A DNA stretch of 38,191 bases from an uncultured Prevotellaceae bacterium (GTDB taxonomy: Bacteria > Bacteroidota > Bacteroidia > Bacteroidales > Bacteroidaceae): contig ONKX01000019.1 in the NCBI GenBank assembly GCA_900318555.1, positions 1 to 38,191 on the forward strand. Reading direction: 5' to 3'. This document shows positions 21,268-30,584 of the stretch, piece by piece. The notes beneath the pieces were generated by a model. The model worked only from the letters and a program-made list of their open reading frames with translations. It was not told where the DNA came from and ran no database searches. The translations under genes and the position numbers were made by a program. Within the stretch, counting starts at the first letter, position 1; every line of letters begins with the position of its first letter.

Positions 21268-22017
21268 TTAATCTTGGGTTTCAAGCAGATAATGCTGCAG
21301 GGCACCTGTCATTGAAGGATACTTCTCGGTAGGTGCCTCAAGGTCGAGACGCAGACCAGCCTCACGCGCTGCTTTGGCAGTGGCAGGTCCGAAGGTAGCA
21401 ATGGCGATGTCCCCCTGCTTGAATTTGGGGAAATTCTTAGTCAATGCCTCAATACCAGCAGGACTGAAGAAGACAAGCATATCGTAATCGAACGTCTTGA
21501 CCTCCTCAGGAGTGAAATCGTTGCTGACGGTGCGATACATCACACATTCAGTATGGTTCAGTTTCTTGGCATCAAGCATCTGGGCAATCATGTCATTGTG
21601 GACATCGCTCATAGGAACAAGATACTTCTCATTCTTATGCTTGGCCATCGTGGGGATAAGGTCGTCGATTTTGCCCGTTGTGCCAAAGAACACCTTACGT
21701 TTGCGATACTGTACATATTTCTGGATATACAACGAAATAGTCTCGGTAACACAGAAGTACTTCATATCCTCGGGAATGGCCAGGCGCATCTCCTTAGCCA
21801 ACGTGAAGAAATGATCGATTGCATGACGCGAGGTAAAGACAATGGCTGTATGTTCAAGAATACTGACTTTCTGCGTACGGAATTCCTTGGCAGAAATACC
21901 CTCCACCTTAATGAAAGGACGGAACACAAGCTCCACGTCAAATTTTTCAGCGATATCAAAGTATGGCGACTTTTCGCTTGACGGTTTGGGCTGTGAGACC
22001 AAAATCTTTTTTATCAT
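21268..22017 (-). CDS. Uroporphyrinogen-III synthase (HemD) family protein
   Basis: The 249 residues match the HemD fold of two similar alpha/beta domains. V-F-T-S-R-H-A-I-D-H-F-F lies at about 59-70, and F-F-S-P-A-G-I-E-A-L-T-K-N-F with A-T-F-G-P-A-T-A-K-A in the second domain. HemD closes the tetrapyrrole ring in haem and cobalamin synthesis. Many Prevotella lack the rest of haem synthesis, and no other hem gene is near. The family call is firmer than the enzyme role. It is in the block between the DUF4271 gene and rnpA, six bases after the former. Confidence 0.8.
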   Translation of the reverse strand: MIKKILVSQPKPSSEKSPYFDIAEKFDVELVFRPFIKVEGISAKEFRTQKVSILEHTAIVFTSRHAIDHFFTLAKEMRLAIPEDMKYFCVTETISLYIQKYVQYRKRKVFFGTTGKIDDLIPTMAKHKNEKYLVPMSDVHNDMIAQMLDAKKLNHTECVMYRTVSNDFTPEEVKTFDYDMLVFFSPAGIEALTKNFPKFKQGDIAIATFGPATAKAAREAGLRLDLEAPTEKYPSMTGALQHYLLETQD

Positions 22018-22023
22018 TTTGTC

Positions 22024-22998
22024 TTAAAAATTTATTTTCAAACTATTTGCTGTATACACCATCGCTACCCAGAAAAGGAGCAAAGGAATGATTTCGAGGG
22101 TGCAAAAGTACAAAATAATCTGCAATTTAACGACACTTTGACGAAAAAAGATGAGGAAACACTTAAAAAGTACTAGAATTTTAACGATTATCAATACAAT
22201 TACGACATAAATTGCCGCACTTTGAATGGACAAACCAAAATAAGCCCATAGTATAACGACAGGAAAGAACAACGCACCTTCCATCGAATAGATGTATAGG
22301 AACGACTTTAGCCATTGTCGGTTCTTTTTACCATCGAAGAATACACTATTAACCAAGGAATATAGCAGTATCTTAGACAGGAAATAAGCAGAAGAGATAG
22401 CCAGTAAAATGGCTATCAGGGTGTATTGCGAGGAGAGTATGTAAGTATCGCTGATTGTATTGAGAGCATAAAAATAGAATAACAGTGCTATTAACAGGCA
22501 GTTTAGGAAACCGAGGAACGTCTGGAAACGAATCTCCACGACCGTCTCAGTGATCTCCGTCAGACCTTCCCGATGAGTATTAAAGAAGTTCTTCGTCTGC
22601 CGGATAACAAACTGACGCGTATTGGAAAAGGCAATGACAGCCATTACGAACAACACCAGCAACAAGAATGTGATGATATCGTCATTATGGATGTTATAGG
22701 GTACGGGCTTACCCGCTACACCATAGCGCCCTCCCGGCAGTTCCGGATGAAACATGGAATTCTTCGAGAAGAATCCCTCACGATAGTATTGTGGCAACTG
22801 TACATCAAGCATGTTATGTCCTTTGTCGTGCCCTGGCAAATGGAGCGTATCAGGACGTGTGCTCCAACGAATCTCAGAGGCCTTAAAACGCGACTGCACA
22901 GCAGAATCCTGCTGTGCGGGCGTTGCATTACGCGGCAGCCAACTGATGACCATGCCAGGCGTTAGGACAATATGATGCTGGACGACAGAGTCGTTCAT
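22024..22998 (-). CDS. DUF4271 domain membrane protein
   Basis: This 324-residue protein has a soluble N-terminal part (to about 105) with no signal peptide, then about eight membrane segments (about 108-322). The C-terminal membrane region and its place next to the HemD-like gene match the Bacteroidota-specific DUF4271 family, whose function is unknown. Its ATG overlaps the metK stop (22995-22998), so the two are probably translated together. The constant linkage with a HemD-like protein suggests a joint role, but nothing in the sequence shows which. Confidence 0.78.
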   Translation of the reverse strand: MNDSVVQHHIVLTPGMVISWLPRNATPAQQDSAVQSRFKASEIRWSTRPDTLHLPGHDKGHNMLDVQLPQYYREGFFSKNSMFHPELPGGRYGVAGKPVPYNIHNDDIITFLLLVLFVMAVIAFSNTRQFVIRQTKNFFNTHREGLTEITETVVEIRFQTFLGFLNCLLIALLFYFYALNTISDTYILSSQYTLIAILLAISSAYFLSKILLYSLVNSVFFDGKKNRQWLKSFLYIYSMEGALFFPVVILWAYFGLSIQSAAIYVVIVLIIVKILVLFKCFLIFFRQSVVKLQIILYFCTLEIIPLLLFWVAMVYTANSLKINF

Positions 22999-24251
22999 AA
23001 TCCAAATGTGCGTTTTATATCGTCTACCCTATCTAGTTTCTCCCATGTAAACAGCTCTACATCAATGGTCTTGGTCTCGTGATAACGGCTGGTAAATGTT
23101 TTCTTCACGACCTCACACTTACGACCCATATGACCATAGGCTGCAGTTTCCAGATACATCGGCTGACGCAGTTTCAACGTACGTTCGATAGATTTTGGAC
23201 GAAGGTCGAAAAGCTGTTCTATCTTCTGCGCAATTTCACCATCCGACATCTGTACGTGCGAACGGCCATAGGTGTTCACATAAATATTCATGGGTTTGGC
23301 CACACCAATGGCATAGCTCACCTGCACCAACATCTCGTCGGCAACGCCGGCAGCTACCATATTCTTAGCAATGTGGCGAGCAGCATAGGCTGCCGAACGG
23401 TCAACCTTCGAGGAATCCTTACCAGAGAAGGCACCGCCGCCATGAGCTCCCTTGCCGCCATAGGTATCGACAATAATCTTACGACCCGTCAGTCCCGTAT
23501 CACCATGAGGTCCGCCAATGACGAACTTACCCGTGGGATTGACATAGTATTTGATATCGTCGCCAAACAAGGCCAACACTTTTTCTGAGTGAATCTTGGC
23601 CTTGACACGCGGTATCAGGATGTTTATCACGTCATCATGGATGGTCTGTAACATCGCATCGTCAGCGGCAAACTCATCATGCTGGGTAGATACCACGATA
23701 GTGTCTATACGCTCGGGGATACCCGCGTCACTATACTGCACGGTCACCTGACTCTTCGCGTCCGGACGCAAATAGGTCATCACCTTGCCTTCCTTGCGAA
23801 TTTCAGCCAAAGTACTCATCATGAGATGTGCCAAATCGAGCGAGACTGGCATCAGGCTCTCCGTTTCGTTGGTGGCATAACCGAACATCATACCCTGATC
23901 GCCAGCGCCCTGCTCTTCTTCGTCGCCATTATCCACACCGCGATTGATGTCTTCGCTCTGTTCGTGGATAGCGGTCAGAATTCCACAGGAGTTACCGTCG
24001 AACTGATATTCGGCCTTCGTATAACCAATTTTCTTTATTGTATTACGAGCAATGGTCTGGAGGTCAATATACACTTCGCTGCGCACCTCACCCATGATGA
24101 CCACCTGACCAGTGGTGACAAACGACTCACATGCCACGCGGGCATATGGGTCGTAAGCCAGAAACTGGTCTAATATCGCGTCAGAAATCTGGTCGGCCAC
24201 TTTATCGGGATGGCCCTCAGACACAGACTCTGATGAAAACAAATAACTCAT
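22995..24251 (-). CDS. metK: S-adenosylmethionine synthetase
   Basis: This 418-residue enzyme makes S-adenosylmethionine from methionine and ATP in the cytoplasm. The signatures are complete: [11 protein letters not shown] (ATP binding, 10-20), [12 protein letters not shown], and the P-loop-like [16 protein letters not shown]. It is a little longer than the E. coli protein, as in other Bacteroidota. It lies 27 bases after the M16 peptidase gene with no promoter seen between, so it may be read from the peptidase promoter. Confidence 0.97.
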   Translation of the reverse strand: MSYLFSSESVSEGHPDKVADQISDAILDQFLAYDPYARVACESFVTTGQVVIMGEVRSEVYIDLQTIARNTIKKIGYTKAEYQFDGNSCGILTAIHEQSEDINRGVDNGDEEEQGAGDQGMMFGYATNETESLMPVSLDLAHLMMSTLAEIRKEGKVMTYLRPDAKSQVTVQYSDAGIPERIDTIVVSTQHDEFAADDAMLQTIHDDVINILIPRVKAKIHSEKVLALFGDDIKYYVNPTGKFVIGGPHGDTGLTGRKIIVDTYGGKGAHGGGAFSGKDSSKVDRSAAYAARHIAKNMVAAGVADEMLVQVSYAIGVAKPMNIYVNTYGRSHVQMSDGEIAQKIEQLFDLRPKSIERTLKLRQPMYLETAAYGHMGRKCEVVKKTFTSRYHETKTIDVELFTWEKLDRVDDIKRTFGL

Positions 24252-24278
24252 TCAGTTTACTTTTTTACTCTTTTACCT

Positions 24279-27101
24279 TTATTCTGCAGGCATCATGATA
24301 ATCTCTGCACGGTTACCTGCCTTCAACAATTCCTTGACAAAGGCTGCAAGGCTTTCCACTGTCTGGGCATTGACCACCTTCTCGTAGTCAGTATGGAAGT
24401 CCTGTCCGTACTTACGCCAAGTATTGATGCGACCCAGCCAGTAGTTGTTCTGTTTCAGCTGATCGCCGTGGTTCTTCAGCATATACTCCTTCACCTTCAC
24501 CAGTTTGTCAGCATCGCAGGTCTTGGTCATTGCCTCGACTTCATCGCGAAGAATCAGAACGGCTGTGTCAGCCTTCTCAGGTTTCATGGGACAGTAGGCA
24601 AGCACCTGTGCCTCAGATTCAAAGTCGTTACGGCTGACACCAGACTGTGCCACAACGGTATAAGCAGCACTTGCATCCTCACGAATCTTCTTCAGATACT
24701 CCATGCTCAGGATTTGTCCCACCATATCAGCCTTGACGGCATTCTCCAAGGTGTAAGGGATATTCTTTGAATGCCAAACCATGACAGCAATAGCCTTTGG
24801 CGTCTCTGCTTTATGCTTGAAGTTGTTGACGACAACACCCTTGAAGTCTGTTGATACATCCTTGCTCTTCACCACATCACCCTTAGCAGGCAGTGCAGCC
24901 AGATACTGCTCGATGAGCGGACGGATGGCAGCCTCGTCATAGTTACCAATAATAGTAAAGGTGAAAGCTGCAGCATTGGCAGTGCGCTCCTTGGCAATCT
25001 CGAGGATACGGTCGTAGTTCACATTGGGAAGATCAGCAACGTCAAGGCTCTTGAAACGTGGATTGTTGCAGGTCAATGTAGCAATCAGTGAATCGCTGAA
25101 CACAGTTTCGGGCTGCAACAGACGGTTCTTCAATGCTACCTCAACAGTCTGCATCATATTGTCATACGACTTCTGGTCCTTGGCAATATTGGTGAAATAG
25201 AGATATACCAACTGCAGCATAGCTTCGACGTCCTTCGGCGTAGAGCTACCATTAACATACTGGCGGTTGACATCCATAGAGAGTGATGCACTGGCAATCT
25301 TACCAGCCATAGCCTTCTCCAGCTCGGTGTGCGAGAAATTGCCCAGACCACTGGCCTCAATAACATCGTCGAACATCTTGATATTGGCATAGTCCTTCTC
25401 GCCATAAAGTGCAGAGCCACCGAATCCCTCGCCGCGCAACAGCACCTGGTCCTTCTTCAGGTCAGTCTGCTTCAGCACAACAGTCACACCGTTCGACAGT
25501 GTCAGTTCAGTATATCCAAAGAGGTCGTTCTTCGTTTCCTTCACGATAGAACCCTTCTGGGGCAGTTCTGTCATCAGAGGCTCATCCTTCACATTGTCCA
25601 CGTAAGCCTCAATCTGGGCAGCGCGGGCTGTAGCAATGGCCTTCTTCAGACCGTCCTCCGTGGGATATACGGCACCATCCTTCTCGTTGTTGAAGTTCAG
25701 CACCACCAAATTGGTGTCGTTTTCCAAAAAGAGCTCTTTCATCACCATGTTGACACCCTCCAGCGGCAACATCGGCAACAGCTGCTTCATGGTCTGGTGG
25801 GTGAAATCAATACTGGGAATAGGCTCGTTGTTCAAGAAGTTCTGCACATACTGGTTGACAAACTGGCTATTGTAACGCTTGTCCTTATTAGAGTACTGCT
25901 TGTCGAGATTGCTCTCGTAGTTAGCCTTAAAACGGTTGTATTCAGTAGCAGTGAAACCGAACTCAGCAGCACGACGGGCTTCGGTGAGAGCAGCTGTGAG
26001 GGCTGCTTCCATTTGGCCGTCCTTAGGAACGACATCCAGTTCGAAAGCATCTACCGTACGTGACAGCAGATAGGTTCCATCTCCCACATTAGCCTGCAGG
26101 AACGGACTCTCCGGTTTCTCGGCATATTCCTTCAGTCGGTCGTTTAGCATGGTAATGGCAGCGTCCTTCATATAGTCGGCCAACAGATAAGCCATCGAAC
26201 CCTTCAGTGAGTCAGGGAAGGTCTCGTGCTTCATCATCACCCATACCGTATTGATTCGCTGTTCCTTATCCTTATCGATAACGACAATAGGCTCATTGTT
26301 GTCGGGAACGGACTCGGCAGTTACCAGTGCACGGTTCTCAGGCAGCTTGATGGGACCGAACAGCGCCTTGATCTTCTGCTCAATCTTGTCAACATCCACA
26401 TCACCAACGATGATGATACCCTGGTTGTCAGGACGGTACCACTTCTCATAGTAAGCCTGCAGGAAGGGACGCTCGAAATTGTCGATAATCTCCATCAGTC
26501 CGATAGGCATACGATAGCCGTACTTCGAACCGGGATAGAGCTTCGGCAGGTCGCGCTCCAGCATACGCATTTGGGCACTGGTGCGCAGACGCCATTCCTC
26601 ATGAATCACGCCACGCTCCTTCTCAATCTCCTCCTGTTCCAACGTCAGACCGTCGGCCCAGTCATAAAGGATGAGCATACATGAATCGATGATACCCTCG
26701 CGCGTCGTGGGTACATTACTTATATTATATACTGTCTGGTCAATACTGGTATAGGCGTTCAGGTCGGTACCAAACTTGATACCTACACTCTCGCACCAGC
26801 GCAACAACTCGTTGCCCTTGAAATGCTTTGAACCATTGAAAGCCATGTGCTCCAGAAAGTGAGCCAGACCACGCTGGTCGTCATTCTCCTGAATGGAACC
26901 CACGCGTTGAGCTATGTAGAACTCTGCTCGGTTTTCAGGCCAGTTGTTGTAACGAATGTAATAAGTCAGTCCATTGTCCAATTTACCCATACGAACGTCT
27001 GGATCAACGGGAATCGGTGGCATCTGCATCATCTCCTGTGCCACCATTGCTGTCGTGCTGAATAACATCAGCGCAGCCATCAACAATTTCTTCAATTTCA
27101 T
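24279..27101 (-). CDS. M16 family zinc peptidase, two-unit exported form
   Basis: The gene is taken from the ATG at 27101, giving 940 residues. A longer frame reaches 27161, but a -7 box at 27135-27142 would put that start upstream of transcription. Residues 1-22 are a signal peptide ending M-V-A-Q, so it works in the periplasm or outer membrane. The active-site H-F-L-E-H is at 81-85 with the third ligand E162 at the usual distance. Four M16 half-domains follow, the later ones without the zinc motif, as in pitrilysin-type proteins. These enzymes degrade peptides. The gene leads the block that continues into metK. Confidence 0.93.
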   Translation of the reverse strand: MKLKKLLMAALMLFSTTAMVAQEMMQMPPIPVDPDVRMGKLDNGLTYYIRYNNWPENRAEFYIAQRVGSIQENDDQRGLAHFLEHMAFNGSKHFKGNELLRWCESVGIKFGTDLNAYTSIDQTVYNISNVPTTREGIIDSCMLILYDWADGLTLEQEEIEKERGVIHEEWRLRTSAQMRMLERDLPKLYPGSKYGYRMPIGLMEIIDNFERPFLQAYYEKWYRPDNQGIIIVGDVDVDKIEQKIKALFGPIKLPENRALVTAESVPDNNEPIVVIDKDKEQRINTVWVMMKHETFPDSLKGSMAYLLADYMKDAAITMLNDRLKEYAEKPESPFLQANVGDGTYLLSRTVDAFELDVVPKDGQMEAALTAALTEARRAAEFGFTATEYNRFKANYESNLDKQYSNKDKRYNSQFVNQYVQNFLNNEPIPSIDFTHQTMKQLLPMLPLEGVNMVMKELFLENDTNLVVLNFNNEKDGAVYPTEDGLKKAIATARAAQIEAYVDNVKDEPLMTELPQKGSIVKETKNDLFGYTELTLSNGVTVVLKQTDLKKDQVLLRGEGFGGSALYGEKDYANIKMFDDVIEASGLGNFSHTELEKAMAGKIASASLSMDVNRQYVNGSSTPKDVEAMLQLVYLYFTNIAKDQKSYDNMMQTVEVALKNRLLQPETVFSDSLIATLTCNNPRFKSLDVADLPNVNYDRILEIAKERTANAAAFTFTIIGNYDEAAIRPLIEQYLAALPAKGDVVKSKDVSTDFKGVVVNNFKHKAETPKAIAVMVWHSKNIPYTLENAVKADMVGQILSMEYLKKIREDASAAYTVVAQSGVSRNDFESEAQVLAYCPMKPEKADTAVLILRDEVEAMTKTCDADKLVKVKEYMLKNHGDQLKQNNYWLGRINTWRKYGQDFHTDYEKVVNAQTVESLAAFVKELLKAGNRAEIIMMPAE

Positions 27102-27134
27102 TTTACCTTGGTTTAAAAGTGGAAAAATCGGATG

Positions 27135-27142
27135 CAAAGTTA
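27135..27142 (-). promoter_or_regulatory. -7 box of the M16 peptidase gene
   Basis: TAACTTTG on the minus strand, predicting a start near 27129 and a leader of about 28 bases to the ATG at 27101. No good TTTG is present at 19-21 bases. Confidence 0.55.
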
Positions 27143-27199
27143 AGAAATATTCCTCAATCACGGGTAAGAATCTCAGTTAATTATGTTTTTTTTACTATT

Positions 27200-27242
27200 A
27201 AGGTGGCACTTCTTTTGGAGAAATGCCACCTTATTATAATTA
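27200..27242 (-). terminator. Hairpin after the TonB-dependent transporter gene
   Basis: AAGGTGGCA (27200-27208) pairs with TGCCACCTT (27234-27242) around a 25-base loop with further partial pairing. It begins 20 bases after the transporter stop. There is no T-run on the minus strand, so termination is probable but not certain. Confidence 0.6.
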
Positions 27243-27261
27243 ATAAACACTCTACCCTAGT

Positions 27262-30200
27262 TTAGTTGAAGTAGTATTTCACACCAAGCTGCAAGCGCCA
27301 ACACTGACCATAACTGTGGTTATAGTCCCATGTCGACGTCAGGTCGGTATTCATGCGGAAAATCGGCTCTGCTCCCTTCTTTACATCAGCAGCATTGGCT
27401 ACGCTCAACAACTTGAACTGATAGTTGCTCGTGCCAGGAATCTGCTTGGCAACACCCCACTTCGAGTTCAGCAGGTTACCAATGTTCTCGAGGTTTGCAA
27501 TGAGCTGCAACTTGTGCTTGGTACTGCCAATCTTCACATCAAAGTCGTGAGCATATTTGAAATCGAAGGTATGTACCCAAGGAGCGCGAGCGCCATATGC
27601 ATCGGCATACTCACCGCGATGGTTCTTCAGATAGTCATCCTGATCAACGAACTGCCAGAAAGCAATACGGTCAGCCTCAGAAGCGAACTTGATTTCCGAA
27701 TCATCACGAGGGATATACATCAGGTCGTAAGCCAGACCATCGCCGTTGATGTCGTTAGAGTAGGTATAGCTATATCCTGCTGGCGAATAGCCGCTATAGA
27801 ACAGCGAGAAGTGTTCCTTGCCGTACTTGTAGCTGATGTTGGCAATGATACGGTCAGGTGTTACGAACGATGAATTCTTAACATCAAACACGTTAGGACC
27901 GTTGACCGTGTGCATATACGACCATGCAGAACCGGCATTAGAACCTGGCATACCCGTTACTTCCTTGTTGACGGTATGTGTATAGGCTGCAGAAATGTAG
28001 AGGTCCTTAATCGGCTCGGCATTCAACTGCAAGCTGGCTGTCCATCCGTAACCCTTATGGTTGTTGGTCAGCACACATACATTACTATACTGGGTATAAT
28101 AGTTCCAGTCTGCTTTATTGGCAGGATAGAGATAGCGGTTGTCAGCACCAGGCAGTGTTGCCCATGTCTCGTCAGGATTCTTCTGATTCCAGTTGTCCAA
28201 ATGGACGGCATTGACGTTCTTGGAATAGGTAAACTCACCAGTCACTGTCAAGGGGAAATTGACAGGCAACTGATAGTCAACGGCCAGCGACGACTTCCAA
28301 ATCTGCGGCATCTTGAAATCTCTGTCCACACCAGCAACTTCCGACGGGATAATACCATTGGGATCCATGCTATAAGGAGCATTCAGCAACTCGCGCAGTT
28401 GGTTTCTGTCAGCAGTAACACCGCCAGTCAGATTAGCTAGACGTGAGTCACCGGCCTTGACGATAACCAGATTCTGGAACATACCGGAGTTAGCGGGCAT
28501 GTTGGTGAAGAATACCAGTGGTAAACGTCCTGCAAAGAGACCTGTACCACCACGAACCTTCAGAATCTTGTCGCCGAAGACATCATACGTAAATCCTAAA
28601 CGTGGAGAAATCTGAATATTAGCCTTTGGCCATGAACCGACATCCAGGTGACGGCCACCAAAGTCAAGATCGTAAAGTGCCTTGTTGAATTTTAGGTCTG
28701 CCTCATTGAACGTGATGTTATCGAAACGGACACCGTAGTTCAATTTGAATCTGTCTGTCACGTTCCAGTCATCCTGCAGATAGAGACCAATCTGGTTGAA
28801 GCGGACCTTTGATGAAGGCTCCATATCGCCGTCATAGCCGTAAGCCAAGGCAGCGCCAATAGGAGCGGCACCATCCATGAAGTCCTGCATGCTGGCATAA
28901 CGATAGTAACCGGAACCCTGTTTCATGTAGTTGTTGAGGGCCATCTGATGCTCGAAACTCAGACCTGCCATCAGCTTGTGACTGCCCAGATAGTAGGTGA
29001 AGTTATCGTTCACGGTCAAAATCTCGTTACGTACGCGGTTATTATAGGTAAAGAGCTCGTAACCCAGTGTCATGTAGGGGTCACCGTCCTTCATAATATC
29101 AATCATGGGGAACATCGACGAACTACTTCCACGCGGATCGTCCATATCCGAATAGGTCACCAACAGCTGGTTCGAAGCCCTTTCGCCAAAACGGCTATTC
29201 AAGTCGAACGAGAAGGTCGTCACCTTATTCTCTTGCTTGTAGAACGAATTGGCAAAAGCCATTGAACTGATACCCACACAAGACTGACTCAGTCCGCCGA
29301 CACCACGCGAGGTTGCAGAGGGGGGACTATACTTTGTATTGTTGGTATGGTTGAAGCGTACTGCCAAGTGATGATTCTGAGTGATGTTCCAGTCAATACG
29401 AGCCAGATACTTGTTATTCTTAATGCCGCCAGGATAGTCTGTGGCAGAACCAGTGTCATAGCCGTACTTGTCCTTGACGAACTTCGAAATCATCTCCATG
29501 TCGCTCACCGTAGTACGTGAAGTATAGGTCTTCTGGTTTGCACCCTCACCCGTAGCATCGGGATGCCAGTAAGTAGGAATATTCTCCGTTTCCGTGCGCT
29601 CAACGTTGACAAAGAAGAACAACTTGTCCTTGAGAATCGGACCGCCTAACGTGAAGCCCCACGTCTTCTCTTCGTCGGGATTGGGCTCAGAATTCTGCAC
29701 GCCATCTACGCGATTGCCGTGCATGTCTTCATTGGTGTAGTAATAATAGGCAGTGCCTTTGAACGTGTTCGTACCCGACTTCGTGACGGCATTGATACCA
29801 CCGCCGATGAAGTTCGATTGACGGACGTCGAAAGGAGTCACCACGACCTGCACTTCGTCAATGGCATCCATTGACACGGGGTTACCACCGCCCGGTAGGT
29901 TGGAGTTCAGGCCAAAGTTGTTATTCAGGTTGGCACCGTCCAGCGTGAAGTTAGCCGAGCGGCCACTCATACCACCAAAACTGTTCGAGCCACCATAATA
30001 CGGCGACAGCTTGGCAATATCACCGATGCTACGGCTGATGGTAGGCAATTCCTGAATAGTACGATTATTGATATTGGTGGTAGCACCGGTCTTCTCACCA
30101 GCAAACTTCGAAGCCTTTCCGCTGACAACTACCTCAGCCAGTTCCGTAGAGTTCTCCGACAGCCACACATTGAGGCTGTAGGTTTCACCCAACTGGAGAT

Positions 30201-30483
30201 AGATATCCTTGAAGACCTTCGGATTGAAACCGATGTAAGTAACAGTGACGGTGTACGGACCACCATTACGCATACCTTGGATGTTAAAACGGCCATCAAT
30301 GTTGGTGATAGCTGCATACTTGGTACCAGAGGGGTCGTGAACGGCTTGTACAGTAGCGCCGATAACCTCTTCCTTGGTATCCTCCATGGTTACTTTTCCG
30401 CTTAGGGCAGAATTCGTAATCTGTGCCATCATTGTTAACACACAGGTCAACATCATGGCGGTTAAAAACAGTTTTCTACGCAT
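27262..30483 (-). CDS. Oar-like TonB-dependent outer-membrane transporter
   Basis: This protein of about 1073 residues starts at M-R-R-K-L-F-L (30483), three codons into a frame that reaches 30492. A signal peptide to about M-M-A-Q is followed by a carboxypeptidase-regulatory-like domain (G-K-V...E-V-I-G-A-T-V-Q-A...D-G-R-F-N-I-Q-G-M, about 30-110). The plug has S-I-G-D-I-A-K-L-S-P-Y-Y-G-G and F-T-L-D-G-A-N-L-N-N-N-F. The long barrel ends R-L-Q-L-G-V-K-Y-Y-F-N. This is the Oar/OmpA-related type, not a SusC, and no susD follows. The substrate is unknown. Confidence 0.9.
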   Translation of the reverse strand: MRRKLFLTAMMLTCVLTMMAQITNSALSGKVTMEDTKEEVIGATVQAVHDPSGTKYAAITNIDGRFNIQGMRNGGPYTVTVTYIGFNPKVFKDIYLQLGETYSLNVWLSENSTELAEVVVSGKASKFAGEKTGATTNINNRTIQELPTISRSIGDIAKLSPYYGGSNSFGGMSGRSANFTLDGANLNNNFGLNSNLPGGGNPVSMDAIDEVQVVVTPFDVRQSNFIGGGINAVTKSGTNTFKGTAYYYYTNEDMHGNRVDGVQNSEPNPDEEKTWGFTLGGPILKDKLFFFVNVERTETENIPTYWHPDATGEGANQKTYTSRTTVSDMEMISKFVKDKYGYDTGSATDYPGGIKNNKYLARIDWNITQNHHLAVRFNHTNNTKYSPPSATSRGVGGLSQSCVGISSMAFANSFYKQENKVTTFSFDLNSRFGERASNQLLVTYSDMDDPRGSSSSMFPMIDIMKDGDPYMTLGYELFTYNNRVRNEILTVNDNFTYYLGSHKLMAGLSFEHQMALNNYMKQGSGYYRYASMQDFMDGAAPIGAALAYGYDGDMEPSSKVRFNQIGLYLQDDWNVTDRFKLNYGVRFDNITFNEADLKFNKALYDLDFGGRHLDVGSWPKANIQISPRLGFTYDVFGDKILKVRGGTGLFAGRLPLVFFTNMPANSGMFQNLVIVKAGDSRLANLTGGVTADRNQLRELLNAPYSMDPNGIIPSEVAGVDRDFKMPQIWKSSLAVDYQLPVNFPLTVTGEFTYSKNVNAVHLDNWNQKNPDETWATLPGADNRYLYPANKADWNYYTQYSNVCVLTNNHKGYGWTASLQLNAEPIKDLYISAAYTHTVNKEVTGMPGSNAGSAWSYMHTVNGPNVFDVKNSSFVTPDRIIANISYKYGKEHFSLFYSGYSPAGYSYTYSNDINGDGLAYDLMYIPRDDSEIKFASEADRIAFWQFVDQDDYLKNHRGEYADAYGARAPWVHTFDFKYAHDFDVKIGSTKHKLQLIANLENIGNLLNSKWGVAKQIPGTSNYQFKLLSVANAADVKKGAEPIFRMNTDLTSTWDYNHSYGQCWRLQLGVKYYFN

Positions 30484-30512
30484 ATTGATCATCTTTGTTT
30501 GTTATTTGCCTG

Positions 30513-30520
30513 CAAATTTA
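30513..30520 (-). promoter_or_regulatory. -7 box of the TonB-dependent transporter gene
   Basis: TAAATTTG on the minus strand, about 30 bases before the ATG at 30483. No clear -33 element. Confidence 0.5.
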
Positions 30521-30584
30521 AACATTTTTTTTTGAAACATCACGCTTTTTAGCCTTATATTTTTCGCTTTCGGCATATTTTTTC

